This document shows, in pieces, positions 35,348 to 45,036 of a stretch of 64,000 nt of DNA; position 1 is the first letter of the stretch; every line of letters starts with the position of its first letter. The stretch is from Trinickia caryophylli (lineage in GTDB: Bacteria; Pseudomonadota; Gammaproteobacteria; Burkholderiales; Burkholderiaceae). The notes under the pieces are model-generated. The model worked only from the letters and a program-made list of their open reading frames with translations, made no database searches and had not been told where the DNA came from. The translations under genes and the position numbers were made by a program. The DNA lies in contig NZ_CP139971.1 in the NCBI RefSeq assembly GCF_034424545.1, positions 992,001-1,056,000 on the forward strand. The letters are read 5' to 3'.

Positions 35348-36241
35348 TCAGCGCTCGGGTTTGTCGCTGAGCGCGCTCAGGTTGGCACGCAGACGCTCGC
35401 TCATCGGCATGCCGAGCGTGATCCCTTTTGGCGGAATCGGCTGCTCGAACCATTTTTCGTAAAGCCGGGTGAATTCGCCTGATTTCATCATGCGTGCGAT
35501 CGTCGTGTCGACGAGTTGCTTGAAAGCCGGGTCGTCCTTGCGAACCATGCAGCCGTAGGGCTCCACTTGCAGCGTATCGCCCACGACCTCGAGCGAGGCC
35601 GGGTCCGACGCATTCGCTTTCAAGCCGTATAGCAGGATATCGTCGAGCGCAAGCGCTTCGGCCCGATCGGCGAGCAGCAACTGCAACGCATCGCCATAAT
35701 CTTTGCCGGCCACCGTCTCGATTCCAAGCCCGTGCTCCTGGCCGTACTGCTCGATGACTTTCTGATTGGTGCTGCCGGCAACCGTGGCAACGCGCTTGTG
35801 CGCCAGATCGCCGTAGTTGGCGATGCCCGAACCGCGTTTGACGAGCACGCGCGTGCCCGCAAAGAAGAAGCTGATCGAAAACGCCACTTCCTTACCACGC
35901 GCGGCGTTATTCGTCGTCGATCCGCATCCGAGGTCATAAGTACCGTTCACGAGCAGCGGGATGCGGTTTTGCCCGGTCACGGGGAGATAGGCGACGTGCA
36001 ACTCGGGCCGGCCAAGTTGCTTGCGCACGGCATCGATGATCGCCTCGGTCAGGTCGACGGAAAAGCCGGCCGGTTTATGCGGCGTCAGCAGATAACTGAA
36101 CGGGACCGCCGATTCGCGGTAGGAAACCGTGATCGTATTGGTCTGCGCAATCTTCTTCAACGTTTGCGCGCAAAGATCCGGCGCGACGGCCGCAACGCCG
36201 ATCGCGAAACACGCGGCTGTGATTCGTTTAACGATGCCCAT
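35348..36241 (-). CDS. Amino-acid ABC transporter substrate-binding protein (GltI-like)
   Basis: This 297-residue periplasmic protein has a signal peptide (MGIVKRITAACFAIGVAAV, cleavage about 25, ...LCA|QT) and the family 3 solute-binding fold: KIAQTNTITVSYRESAVPFSY, the polar-amino-acid segment NGTYDLGCGSTTNNAARGKE, and AGTRVLVKRGSGI. It most resembles glutamate/aspartate-binding GltI. Start chosen at the ATG at 36241, 3-4 bases after GAGGAG; an upstream ATG at 36265 lacks a site. No permease or ATPase gene is adjacent, so it is an orphan that must work with a transporter encoded elsewhere. Confidence 0.88.
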   Translation of the reverse strand: MGIVKRITAACFAIGVAAVAPDLCAQTLKKIAQTNTITVSYRESAVPFSYLLTPHKPAGFSVDLTEAIIDAVRKQLGRPELHVAYLPVTGQNRIPLLVNGTYDLGCGSTTNNAARGKEVAFSISFFFAGTRVLVKRGSGIANYGDLAHKRVATVAGSTNQKVIEQYGQEHGLGIETVAGKDYGDALQLLLADRAEALALDDILLYGLKANASDPASLEVVGDTLQVEPYGCMVRKDDPAFKQLVDTTIARMMKSGEFTRLYEKWFEQPIPPKGITLGMPMSERLRANLSALSDKPER

Positions 36242-36435
36242 GGTCTCCTCGCTGTTTTTCGTCATCGAAGCGCGTTCGGTGACCCGTCCTCGTCGGCACT
36301 CGACGAACAGGGTCATGCCTGCAATCTAGGCAGAGGCGAAAAAAGCGAGTTGACGCAAATCAACGGGCGCGGAGCAATGTCACGCCTGGACGCGGAATAC
36401 CTGTGCCGCCTGTGCGGCGACGCACGCAGCAACGA

Positions 36436-36663
36436 TCAATTGGATTTCGTGGGCAGACGCTTGAGATCGTCCTGGCCGACGGCGCCGACATACTGCCAGC
36501 CGCCCGGCATCTTGACGAACGTGAAGCCTGTCGGGGTATCGACGTAGACGTCGAAAACCTGGGCCTGGGCAGCCGAGGCGACGGTTTTTGCCATTGCCGG
36601 CAAGGCGCCGGTCAGTCCGAACGACAGCGCGGCACAACCGATAACGAGTGCGATCTTCTTCAT
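36436..36663 (-). CDS. Small secreted protein
   Basis: A 75-residue protein with a clear signal peptide (MKKIALVIGCAALSFGLTGA, cleavage near AMA|K) and a short mature part (VFDVYVDTPTGFTFVKMPGG, WQYVG). Start chosen at the ATG at 36663; an ATG 6 codons upstream is less likely. Not recognised. It lies upstream of the GltI-like gene on the same strand with a 194-bp gap, so it is probably separately expressed. Confidence 0.6.
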   Translation of the reverse strand: MKKIALVIGCAALSFGLTGALPAMAKTVASAAQAQVFDVYVDTPTGFTFVKMPGGWQYVGAVGQDDLKRLPTKSN

Positions 36664-36969
36664 TTTCAAATCCTCAGTCAATTGAATGTTCGTTTGTGTC
36701 TCCTATCTTGTGATTTGCTGGGTACATCCACGCCTGCACGGGTCAAAAAACCGCACACGCCGCCAGCGAGCGCGCATTTTACACATACTGGCCGACCTTC
36801 ATTGTGGTTGCCCCCCGTGACGCCGGCTTGACGCGTATCAAAACGAAGCGCGGGACGAAACGCCGCAGCCCGATGCGGCGGCAGCGATCGCCGCACCGCC
36901 TTGGCAGCGGCGCAGGTCCGCGGATTGCTCGCATTGTTCTCGGTTCAGGCGAAAAGGAGGAGCCGGCTC

Positions 36970-37143
36970 ATGAACGAAACGACAGGCACCCCGCAACAAG
37001 CGGATTTCAAACACCCAAAGCCCGCGCAGCACAACGACGACGCCCGCAGCCGCATGCCGGAGCGCCACGACGAAGGGCGCAAACAATCGCCGGCCGACAA
37101 GCCGGGACGCAAACCGGGCGAGGGAGAAACACCGGTAGGTTGA
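36970..37143 (+). CDS. Small hydrophilic protein of unknown function
   Basis: A 57-residue, strongly charged, disordered-looking protein (MNETTGTPQQADFKHPKPAQ, ending in a Lys/Arg/Pro/Gly-rich tail). It has one of the best ribosome-binding sites in the window (AAAGGAGGAG, about 8 bases before the ATG at 36970), which is the main support. It is convergent with the response regulator gene, 20 bp apart. Similar small charged proteins in Burkholderia are often stress-induced, but I cannot name a family. Confidence 0.6.
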   Translation: MNETTGTPQQADFKHPKPAQHNDDARSRMPERHDEGRKQSPADKPGRKPGEGETPVG

Positions 37144-37163
37144 CGTGCGGACGCCCTCGCGCG

Positions 37164-37823
37164 TCAATGCAGCGTGTGCTTCGGCCCGCGCGTCCCCACC
37201 AGGCCGAGCGCATCGGCCTTCAGGACGAAATCGGCGAGCGAGCGAGCTTCCATCTTTTTCATGGCCTGCGCGCGGTGCAGCTTGACGGTCATTTCGCTCA
37301 ATGCCATTTCGGCGGCGATCTGCTTGTTCAGCAGCCCCTTTGCAACGAGCGCCATGACCTCGCGCTCGCGCGCCGTCAGCGATTCGTAACGCGCGCGCAG
37401 GATCTCGAACCACCGCTCCGCCTCGCGCCGCGTCTTGTCCTTCGCGAGCGCATCGGCAACGGCGTCGAGCATGTCCTGCCCTCGAAACGGCTTGGAGAGA
37501 AAATCGATCGCGCCACCCTTCATCGCCGTGACCGACATTTCGATATCGCCGTGCGCGGTCACGAAAATAATCGGCAACCGCCGCTGGCGCGCGATCTGAT
37601 CCTGCGCGGCCAGCCCGCTTTGCCCACGCAATCTCACGTCCAGAATGAGGCAGCTCGGGATATCCGGCATATCGAACGCAAGAAACTCATTGACCGAACC
37701 GAACGTCTGCGCCGCTACGTCGACGGAATTCAGCAAAACGGTGATGGCCTCGCGCATGTCCTGGTCGTCGTCCACGACGTAGACGATCGATTCGCGCGCC
37801 TGATCGGGTGTACCGTTGATCAT
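37164..37823 (-). CDS. FixJ-type response regulator
   Basis: This 219-residue two-component regulator has a receiver domain (about 12-125) with VYVVDDDQDM, the phospho-acceptor Asp62 in LILDVRLRGQSG and Lys111 in FLSKPF, and a LuxR helix-turn-helix (about 150-205; LTAREREVMALVAKGLLNKQ, then IAAEMALSEMTVKLHRAQ). Start chosen at the ATG at 37823. It begins 72 bp after the stop of the giant sensor kinase on the same strand and is its probable partner. Output genes are not visible here. Confidence 0.93.
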   Translation of the reverse strand: MINGTPDQARESIVYVVDDDQDMREAITVLLNSVDVAAQTFGSVNEFLAFDMPDIPSCLILDVRLRGQSGLAAQDQIARQRRLPIIFVTAHGDIEMSVTAMKGGAIDFLSKPFRGQDMLDAVADALAKDKTRREAERWFEILRARYESLTAREREVMALVAKGLLNKQIAAEMALSEMTVKLHRAQAMKKMEARSLADFVLKADALGLVGTRGPKHTLH

Positions 37824-37895
37824 GCCTCTATCCCCCTGTATCGCAAGTGATCCGTCCCTGTGACCGGACGATCGAGATTCTAGCAAGGTCGCACG

Positions 37896-40800
37896 TCAGT
37901 GGCCGGCACCCGCCTCACCGGGCACGCCAAACTCGAATATCGCGCCGCGCGGCGTATTGGCAGCGGCTCGGAGCCATCCCGCGTGGGCATCGACGATGGT
38001 CTGGCAGATGGCCAGCCCCATTCCCATGCCGGTGGCCTTGGTCGTGAAAAACGGCTCGAACAGCCGGTCGCGCTCAGCGGCCTCGATTCCGGGGCCCGAG
38101 TCCGAGACCGTCACGACCGCCGCGCCCGACGCGTCCTTTTTCGTGCTGACGACGAGCGCCCGCTGCCCGTCCTCCATGGAGCCCATCGCCTCGATGGCGT
38201 TGACGATGAGGTTCAGCACGGCCTGCTGGAGTTGCACGCGGTCGCCTCGAACCCGCGGCAAGTCCGCCGCCAGCCGCACGCTGACCGAAACGCCGCCTCG
38301 CTGCGCCTGCGTGCGCGTCATGGCGATGACTTCCTCGATCGCTTCGTTCAACAGGACAGGCTCCTTCGACGGCGGCGCATTTCGGACGAGGCGGCGAATG
38401 CGGTCGACCACTTCGCCCGCGCGCATCGCGCCATCGATGATGCGACTGAACGCCTGGCTCGCCTCCGCGAGCTTCGGCGGCTGAGCGCTCAGAAACCGCA
38501 GCCCCGCTTCGGCATGCGTGACGGCCGTGGCAATCGGCTGCTTCACCTCGTGACCGATCGCCGCCGCCAATTGACCCATGGTCGTGACGCGATTGACGTG
38601 CGCCAGTGCCGTCTGCACTTCGCGATAGCGTAGTTCGTTCTCGCGCGCTTCCGCTTCAGCCTGCTTTTGTTCCGTCAGATCCAGCACGAAGGCCACCCCC
38701 TCCGAGCCTGCTTCGTCGAAGTTGGCCACGCCGATCAGGATCGGCACCCGGCTGCCGTCCTTGCGGAAGTACTCCTTTTCGAAGGGCGGTACCTTGCCCG
38801 TGTCGCGCAGCATCGGCTCCCAGATCCGCACGTCCCGCTCGAGCCATTCCGGCGGCGTCAAATCCCGCCACCAGATACGGCCGGCGGCCAGATCCCGTCG
38901 ATCGTACCCGAGCATGCGCAACAGGGCCTCGTTGGCCTCCAGAATCCTGCCTTCCTCCGAATAGATGAAAATGCCGACGATGTTCGAATCCACCAGCCGG
39001 CGGATCTTGGCTTCGCTTTCCACCACGCCCCGATACAGGCGGGCGTTTTCCAGCGTGGCGGCGGCCTGCGACGCCAACACCTCCAGCACGGCAATCGCGG
39101 CAGGCGAAAATACGTCGGCGGCCAGATCGTTCTCCAGGTAGAGCGCACCGATCAGCCTCGCCCGTACGATCAAGGGTACGCAGAGAACCGAGCGCACGCT
39201 GTGGTTTTCGATATACGGATCGGAGGAGAAGGAGGAATCGCGCGCGGCATCGCCCACCACGACGCGCTCCCTCGTGCGCAGGACATAGCGAAGAATCGTC
39301 TCCGACAGCATGGCAGGGCCGACAGGCTCGTCAACAAGCCGTATCGCCACGCCTGCGCCGATGCTCGTCGCCCTCGCCTGGATCCGCTGCGCTGGGCCCT
39401 GAGAAAGCACGAGCAAACCGCGATTCGCCCCCGCCTGCTCGACGGCGGTGCGCATGAGCACGTCGATCAGCTTGTGCAGATCCATTTCGCCGGCAACGGC
39501 CTGCGACAGCTTGATTACCGTGGCAAGGTCCAACTGTTCGACCGTGTTGACGGAGGGTCGAGCGGAAGCCGGCGCGCCTTCGCCGGTCCGCAGGCACGCA
39601 TGCGTGGCCTCGAGCAACGAGGCTTTGGCGCCGGCCCCCCATTTCAGATAGCACTGATGCGCGTGGCGCAGATACGCCTGCGAAGCGATCTTGACGTCGC
39701 GCGCGGCGAAGAACGCCGCCGCAAGCTCGCTGGCAAGCGCCTCGTTGTGAACGAAACCATTGTCTTCCGACGAGCGAATAGCCTGTTCGTAAAGCGACTG
39801 CGCCTCGAACGCACGCCCCTCGATACGCGCGATCTCCGCGCCTACGAGCGCCGCGCGGCCCTCGAAATTGTCCGGACAATACCGCGCCCAGGTGGCCAGT
39901 TGCCGATGATGAACGGCGATCGATTCGACGAGTTCCCGCCGGCGCGCCGGCGCAACCGTATCGCTGTACGCGGCAAGCGCCAGGGCCGCATAGAAGTGAA
40001 ACTCCGCTTCCTCGAGAAAGAGCGTCGATGTCCACAGCAACGCTTGCGCTCGGCACGCGGCATCGACGGCGTCCGCATAGCGACCGGCCAGGTACCGGGC
40101 TTGCAGCTTTCGAATCCAGTACCAGCACTCGGCGATGGCGAGCGAGCGGCTTTCGGACAGGCGCTGCTCCAACCGGGGTTCGCCCACGAGCTCGTCGTCG
40201 AGACGGCCGAAAGCGGGCGAGCCGCCGCGCAGCGAGCGAACGAAGGCGCGTTGTGTGGAAATGATGTCGACGACGAGACCGAAACGCGCCGCTTGCGCAA
40301 ACGCGAGGCCGCGCTCGATTTCGTCTTGAGCTTCATGCAGCGGCGTACCCGCAAAGAGCAATTGCGAGTTGAGGTTGTTGCAGGCATATGACGCGTAGAG
40401 CAGGTCGCCGGCCCGATTGGCCGTATCGAACGCGCGGGACAGCAAGGGGCCGCTTTCGCGCACATGCTTCATCCAGCGCGCCACGACGATGACGAAAACG
40501 AGGTACGTGCTCGCCGCGAAGCGCCCCAGCCCGCGCTGCTCGACGAGATCGTAGCCGAGTTGCCCGAAACGGAAACCCGCCTCGAAATCGCCGAAGCGCG
40601 GGCCCGCGATGCGCGCGAGCATCACGTAGGCGAAACACGAAGCGTCGCAATTGCCGTGCGCGAGACTCAGGTTGACCGCCTTGCAGATCGATATCGACGC
40701 GAGATTGATATCGGTGAATATTGCCGGCGTCTGCGCCTTGACGAGGACCTCCACGGTCGAGAGCGCCTCCGGGTTCGTCATGACTGGCGACGCGACGAGC

Positions 40801-43439
40801 GCTTCGATCGAGCGCCCCCCGAGCGAACGGCCGATTTCCTGATATTCGGCACGGACTTCGTCGTCGGTTGGATTCGCGGGCCAGTGGATGCCCACGCCCC
40901 GCAGGTAGTCGAGCGCCACTTCGATGGCGATGTCGCTGCGGCCCTGCGCCGTGCAAACATCCATGCGCAAACAGGCCACAGCAGCCTGCTCGACGGTGCC
41001 GATCGCACGCGCCGATAGTGCAACGAGCCGAGCGCTCGCGGCCTCCAGTTCGCCGGTCAACAATTCGCATTCGGCCCGCTCGAGTTCCAGCGCGTACGAC
41101 AACCGATGCTGCCGTTGCCACGCGTCGCCGCCGAGCAGCGCCGCACCGATCGTCAGGTAACCGAGCGCGGCTGCGTAAGCCGTCGAAGCCTTGGCACGCT
41201 TGCCCGCCATCAGATTCAGTTCGGCCAGCGCCTCGCGCTCTGGTTGCTGCGTGATGAGCGCAACCGCACGGTTGAGCTGGCTGACGAGGTCGAACACGCA
41301 CTCCTCGCGCCTCGCTTCCGGCGTGTTCGAGAGAAGCAGACGCCCGATTGCAAGGTGCGCCCGAGGTCGTGCCTCGCACGCGATCAGCGAATAGGCGGCC
41401 TCTTGAATGCGGTCATGTCCGAACCGGTAGAAACCCGCCGCGCACTCGACCAGTTCGAGCCGCACGGCGTCCCGCAGGTGGGCATCCAGCACTTGCTCGG
41501 ACGTCCCGTGGACCGCCGACAGCATTGCGGCCGTCGCCCCATCGCCAAGACAGGCAAGCGTTTGCAGCGCCTCCCGGGTTTCGGGCGCGAGGCTCGCGAG
41601 CCGGGCCGCCATGAGCTCGACGACGTTATCGGTATGCCGCGCCGCCCGAATACGCTCGATATGCCAGCGCCAGCCGCCCGTGGATCGATCGACGCCCAAC
41701 AGCGCCTTGTCTGACAGCTCACGCAAAAACTGGATGATGAAAAACGGATTGCCGTCGGTCTTTGCCCGCACCGTCTGCGCAAGCGGCTCGACGCGCTCGG
41801 GTGTCGTGCGCAGGGCGTCCGCCGTCAACTGCGCGACTTGATCGCCTGGGAGCGGCCCGATTTCGATCTCGTTGATCCTCGCTCCGGCCCGCCGCATGGC
41901 CTCGATCCTGCGCGCGAGCGGGTGCTGCGGACCGACGTCGTTGTCGCGGTAGGCACCGACCAGCATCAGGTAGCGCAAGTCCGGGCGGGCGAGCAGATCG
42001 TCGAGCAATTCGAGGGTTGCCACGTCAAGCCACTGCAAGTCGTCCAGGAACAAGACCAGCGGATGCTCCGGCCGCGCGAACACGCCCATGAAACGCCGCA
42101 GCACCAGTTGAAACCGGGTTTGCGCCAATTGCGGCGCGAGTGTCGGCACTTCTGGCTGCGCGCCGACGATAACCTCGAGCTCCGGAACGAGATCGATCAT
42201 CAGGCGGCCGTTGGGACCGAGCGCCTCCTCGATAGCGCGGCGCCAGTTCGCAAGCTCGACTTCGGCCTTGCCGAGCAGCCGCCGCACCAGGGACCGCAAC
42301 GCCTCGGCGAGCGTCGAATAGGGAATGTCGCGCTTGTACTGGTCGAACTTGCCCGAAGCGAAAAGGCCATTCAGCGGCAGCAGCTCCTTGTGCAATTCGT
42401 GAACGACCGACGATTTGCCGATCCCGGCCGGCCCCGCCACCAGCACGAGTTCCGGCTCACCGCTTCCGGCGACACGGCCGAGCACGGCGAGCAGCGCGGC
42501 GATCTCGCGCTCGCGGCCGTAAAGCTTCTCGGGAATCAGCAGCCGGTTGCAGACATCTCCGTCTCCGAGCGCAAACGCATCGACCCGCCCGGACGACCGC
42601 CACTCGGCCTCGCAGCGGCGAAGGTCGTGCGCAAGCCCGGCCGCCGTCTGATAGCGCTCCTCGGCCGCCTTGGCCAAGAGCCTCATGACGATCCGCGACA
42701 CTTGAACCGGTACGCCCGGGACCAGCACGGAGGGTGGAACCGGACGTCCGGCGATATGGCAGTGAATCCACGCCATCGGCTCGGAGGCGCTGAACGGCAG
42801 CACGCCGGTGAGCATCCGATAGAACGTGACGCCCAGCGAGTACAGATCGGAGCGTGCATCGATCGAGCGATTCATGCGGCCGGTCTGCTCGGGCGCCATG
42901 TAGGGGAGACTGCCTGCAATGAGCTCCGGCGGCTCGGGCAGTTGACGCTGCCGCGGCAGGCAAGTGGCGATGCCGAACCCGGTGAACCGCACGGATGCGC
43001 TCGTCTCGTCCACGACGATGTGCGAGGGCTTGACGTCCTTGTGCACGAGGCCGCGCTCGTGAACGCGGCCGAGTGCGTCGGCCATGGCCGAGGCCAGACG
43101 ACAGAACCGCAGGACGTCCATCGGACGGTCCAGCATGTGCTCGAGCGGCTGCGCGCCCGGGTCCTCGATGATCAGTACGGGGCGCCCTTCTTCGTGCAAG
43201 AGTGCCAGCGGGCGCAGCGCCCATTCGCCGTCCAGCTCGTCGCGCAAGCCGTATTCATGCGACAGGCGCTCAGCGCTCGCTCCCGGCGCACGCTCGCGTG
43301 CGGGCACCACGGCCAGCACCGCCGCAGGCGCACCGGCACCGCGCGTAAGCCGCGTGTGGCAGTACGCGTATTCGCCGTCGTCCCATGCGACTGTCAAACT
43401 CCCGTACAAGTGCGCCTCCAAGTCGCAAACTCGCTTCAC
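37896..43439 (-). CDS. Giant sensor: Ser/Thr-kinase-like + AAA ATPase + GAF-PAS-histidine kinase
   Basis: The 1847-residue protein has a serine/threonine-kinase-like domain (about 60-290; HKDVKPSH at 133-140, TGFG instead of DFG at 153-156, MAPEQTGRMNRS at 181-192), an ATPase module with Walker A GPAGIGKSS (336-344), a long helical-repeat region (about 600-1230), a GAF domain (about 1280-1430), a PAS domain (about 1440-1560) and a histidine kinase core with AIGHEVKQPIA and N/G boxes (NLIVNAIEAMG, FFTTKATGMGMGLAICQTI). Start is a GTG (43439). Trifunctional kinases of this layout are known in Burkholderiaceae and usually sit next to a FixJ-like regulator, as here. The altered DFG suggests the first domain may be a pseudokinase. 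Confidence 0.92.
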   Translation of the reverse strand: MKRVCDLEAHLYGSLTVAWDDGEYAYCHTRLTRGAGAPAAVLAVVPARERAPGASAERLSHEYGLRDELDGEWALRPLALLHEEGRPVLIIEDPGAQPLEHMLDRPMDVLRFCRLASAMADALGRVHERGLVHKDVKPSHIVVDETSASVRFTGFGIATCLPRQRQLPEPPELIAGSLPYMAPEQTGRMNRSIDARSDLYSLGVTFYRMLTGVLPFSASEPMAWIHCHIAGRPVPPSVLVPGVPVQVSRIVMRLLAKAAEERYQTAAGLAHDLRRCEAEWRSSGRVDAFALGDGDVCNRLLIPEKLYGREREIAALLAVLGRVAGSGEPELVLVAGPAGIGKSSVVHELHKELLPLNGLFASGKFDQYKRDIPYSTLAEALRSLVRRLLGKAEVELANWRRAIEEALGPNGRLMIDLVPELEVIVGAQPEVPTLAPQLAQTRFQLVLRRFMGVFARPEHPLVLFLDDLQWLDVATLELLDDLLARPDLRYLMLVGAYRDNDVGPQHPLARRIEAMRRAGARINEIEIGPLPGDQVAQLTADALRTTPERVEPLAQTVRAKTDGNPFFIIQFLRELSDKALLGVDRSTGGWRWHIERIRAARHTDNVVELMAARLASLAPETREALQTLACLGDGATAAMLSAVHGTSEQVLDAHLRDAVRLELVECAAGFYRFGHDRIQEAAYSLIACEARPRAHLAIGRLLLSNTPEARREECVFDLVSQLNRAVALITQQPEREALAELNLMAGKRAKASTAYAAALGYLTIGAALLGGDAWQRQHRLSYALELERAECELLTGELEAASARLVALSARAIGTVEQAAVACLRMDVCTAQGRSDIAIEVALDYLRGVGIHWPANPTDDEVRAEYQEIGRSLGGRSIEALVASPVMTNPEALSTVEVLVKAQTPAIFTDINLASISICKAVNLSLAHGNCDASCFAYVMLARIAGPRFGDFEAGFRFGQLGYDLVEQRGLGRFAASTYLVFVIVVARWMKHVRESGPLLSRAFDTANRAGDLLYASYACNNLNSQLLFAGTPLHEAQDEIERGLAFAQAARFGLVVDIISTQRAFVRSLRGGSPAFGRLDDELVGEPRLEQRLSESRSLAIAECWYWIRKLQARYLAGRYADAVDAACRAQALLWTSTLFLEEAEFHFYAALALAAYSDTVAPARRRELVESIAVHHRQLATWARYCPDNFEGRAALVGAEIARIEGRAFEAQSLYEQAIRSSEDNGFVHNEALASELAAAFFAARDVKIASQAYLRHAHQCYLKWGAGAKASLLEATHACLRTGEGAPASARPSVNTVEQLDLATVIKLSQAVAGEMDLHKLIDVLMRTAVEQAGANRGLLVLSQGPAQRIQARATSIGAGVAIRLVDEPVGPAMLSETILRYVLRTRERVVVGDAARDSSFSSDPYIENHSVRSVLCVPLIVRARLIGALYLENDLAADVFSPAAIAVLEVLASQAAATLENARLYRGVVESEAKIRRLVDSNIVGIFIYSEEGRILEANEALLRMLGYDRRDLAAGRIWWRDLTPPEWLERDVRIWEPMLRDTGKVPPFEKEYFRKDGSRVPILIGVANFDEAGSEGVAFVLDLTEQKQAEAEARENELRYREVQTALAHVNRVTTMGQLAAAIGHEVKQPIATAVTHAEAGLRFLSAQPPKLAEASQAFSRIIDGAMRAGEVVDRIRRLVRNAPPSKEPVLLNEAIEEVIAMTRTQAQRGGVSVSVRLAADLPRVRGDRVQLQQAVLNLIVNAIEAMGSMEDGQRALVVSTKKDASGAAVVTVSDSGPGIEAAERDRLFEPFFTTKATGMGMGLAICQTIVDAHAGWLRAAANTPRGAIFEFGVPGEAGAGH

Positions 43440-43476
43440 AGCCGCTTCACAGCAGCTTCACGGCCGATTTACAGCC
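43433..43476. repeat. Four 11-bp tandem repeats at the sensor-kinase start
   Basis: Four consecutive imperfect 11-bp units (GCTTCACAGCC, GCTTCACAGCA, GCTTCACGGCC, GATTTACAGCC) overlap the GTG start and the 5' leader of the sensor kinase gene. On the minus strand each of the first three offers a GTGAAGC start context. Confidence 0.7.
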
Positions 43477-43741
43477 GAAGCCAGGCGATAACGGCGAGGA
43501 CGGTCGGGTCCCTCGCATCGGCGATCGGCAACGGACAACCGGCGCGGTGCGCGAGCGAAGCGGCGTCAGCCAACCCGGAATCGGCGCTCAGGTACCGCTG
43601 TCGTTTCGAACGAACAGGTTGGGCGAACAACGATATCGATGCGCAAATGGAGAAAGACGGTGTGAGGCCCGCGGCTTCGAAGCGATCGGGCACCATTGTA
43701 GTAGTGCAAAAACCGCTCGACCACTGTCGACGAGAGGCAAA

Positions 43742-43778
43742 CGCGGAGGGCGGCGCCTGCGATGCGCCGCCCTCCGCG
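43742..43778 (-). terminator. Hairpin after the PRC-barrel gene
   Basis: A perfect 15-bp GC-rich stem (43742-43756 with 43764-43778) with a 7-base loop lies about 50 bp beyond the stop of the PRC-barrel gene. On the minus strand it is followed by TTTGCC, so termination is likely but the T-tract is short. Confidence 0.6.
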
Positions 43779-43828
43779 TCAATTGCAGATGCTCACGGCG
43801 TGGCAGTACCGCCTGCCGAAAGCCGGCG

Positions 43829-44269
43829 TCAATGATGGGTGAAGAGACTACGCGGCATCGGAGCCGTTCGCACCTTCGAATACTGGAACACGGGCATCTG
43901 CTTGACCGCGTCGCGCGTTGCGCCGGCCCAGACGAGCTTGCCGTCCGCGATGTCGATCTGCGTGAACGGCACCGCAACGTCGTGCTCCGAGACGCCGAGG
44001 AACTGATGAGCCGCGACGATGGCGAACGAAACCGCATCGTCGGGGGTGATGATGATGTCGTGCAGCACGCCGACCTTCTGGCCGTGATCGTTGTAGATCG
44101 GCTTGCCGAGCAGGCCCTTCTTCGCGCTCCAACCGTTTACGACGAGGTTCGCCTGCTCGACGCTCACGCCGAGCACCTGGGTCCCGGCAACCTGAGCCGA
44201 CGCGCTCGCCGACGCAAGCCCCAGAGCGGCTGCGGCGACGATGGTCCATGTCCATTTCGGTGCTTTCAT
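43829..44269 (-). CDS. PRC-barrel domain secreted protein
   Basis: A 146-residue protein with a signal peptide (about 1-26, ASASAQ) and a PRC-barrel domain (about 45-130; GKPIYNDHGQKVGVLHDIII, VSFAIVAAHQFLGVSEHDVA). Start chosen at the second ATG (44269), with GGAG six bases upstream; the adjacent ATG at 44272 is equally in frame. PRC barrels bind proteins or RNA and are often found in periplasmic stress proteins of this group. No operon partner is visible. The function is unknown. Confidence 0.82.
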   Translation of the reverse strand: MKAPKWTWTIVAAAALGLASASASAQVAGTQVLGVSVEQANLVVNGWSAKKGLLGKPIYNDHGQKVGVLHDIIITPDDAVSFAIVAAHQFLGVSEHDVAVPFTQIDIADGKLVWAGATRDAVKQMPVFQYSKVRTAPMPRSLFTHH

Positions 44270-44616
44270 CATTGACTCCGTAAATCGGTGAAGGTCGTTT
44301 CGCGGCAATGCGGCCGGCGATGGCCGGGCCGAATGCCTGCTCGATTCGCACATATCCGTGGAGCGGCCGAACGATACGCCCAGCCGAATCCTTGCTCTTG
44401 CGCTACGCGTACTGTGCACGCAACGCGCGCGACAGGATTTCGAATTCGCACGATGCGCGCATCCGTGCGCAAGAGCACGCACCGGCACGCACCGGCGGCG
44501 CGCGACGCGGCAACGCCGAAAACCCGCGATTCGCGCGCTGGCTTATCCTTGGGACTTGCACATGATTTGAACGAGGGACGCCAAGCCGCCGCGCGGGCGT
44601 CCGAGGAGCCATCGAC

Positions 44617-45036
44617 ATGCGACAGGTGCTGCATCATCTGAACATCCGGTCCCCCGGGCAGGGCCTCATCGAATTCACCGAGGAGGTCCGGCGTTTTGTC
44701 GAAAGCGAGCGGATCGCCACGGGGCTGCTCACGCTTTTCTGCCGGCATACGTCGGCATCGCTGCTGATCCAGGAAAATGCGGACCCCTCCGTGCAACGCG
44801 ATATCGAACGCTACGTCGCCGACCTCGCGCCTGAGGACGAGCGGCGCTACGAACACGATGCGGAAGGCCCGGACGACATGCCTGCACACCTGCGCACGGC
44901 GCTCACGCAGGTTCACCTCGCCGTGCCGGTCGAGCACGGCCGGCTCGTACTCGGAACATGGCAGGGGATTTATCTCTTCGAGCATCGTCGGCGCGCGCAT
45001 ACACGGGAGGTCGTGCTGCATCTCTTCGGCGAGTAG
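44617..45036 (+). CDS. yjbQ: YjbQ/UPF0047 family protein
   Basis: This 139-residue protein has the UPF0047 signature: GLLTLFCRHTSASLLIQENA, DPSVQRDIERYVADLAPE, DMPAHLRTALTQVHLAVPVE and LGTWQGIYLFEHRRR. It includes the conserved His, Cys and Glu of the putative active site. E. coli YjbQ has weak thiamine-phosphate-synthase-like activity, and the physiological role is not settled. A GAGGAG site lies about 9 bases before the ATG. It is 229 bp upstream of the fae-like gene on the same strand. Confidence 0.9.
   Translation: MRQVLHHLNIRSPGQGLIEFTEEVRRFVESERIATGLLTLFCRHTSASLLIQENADPSVQRDIERYVADLAPEDERRYEHDAEGPDDMPAHLRTALTQVHLAVPVEHGRLVLGTWQGIYLFEHRRRAHTREVVLHLFGE

Noticed and set aside
41838..43835. 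Plus-strand open frame of 665 codons
   Set aside because: It runs antisense to the sensor kinase gene, has arginine-rich composition typical of reading GC-rich genes on the wrong strand, and no start site or motif.
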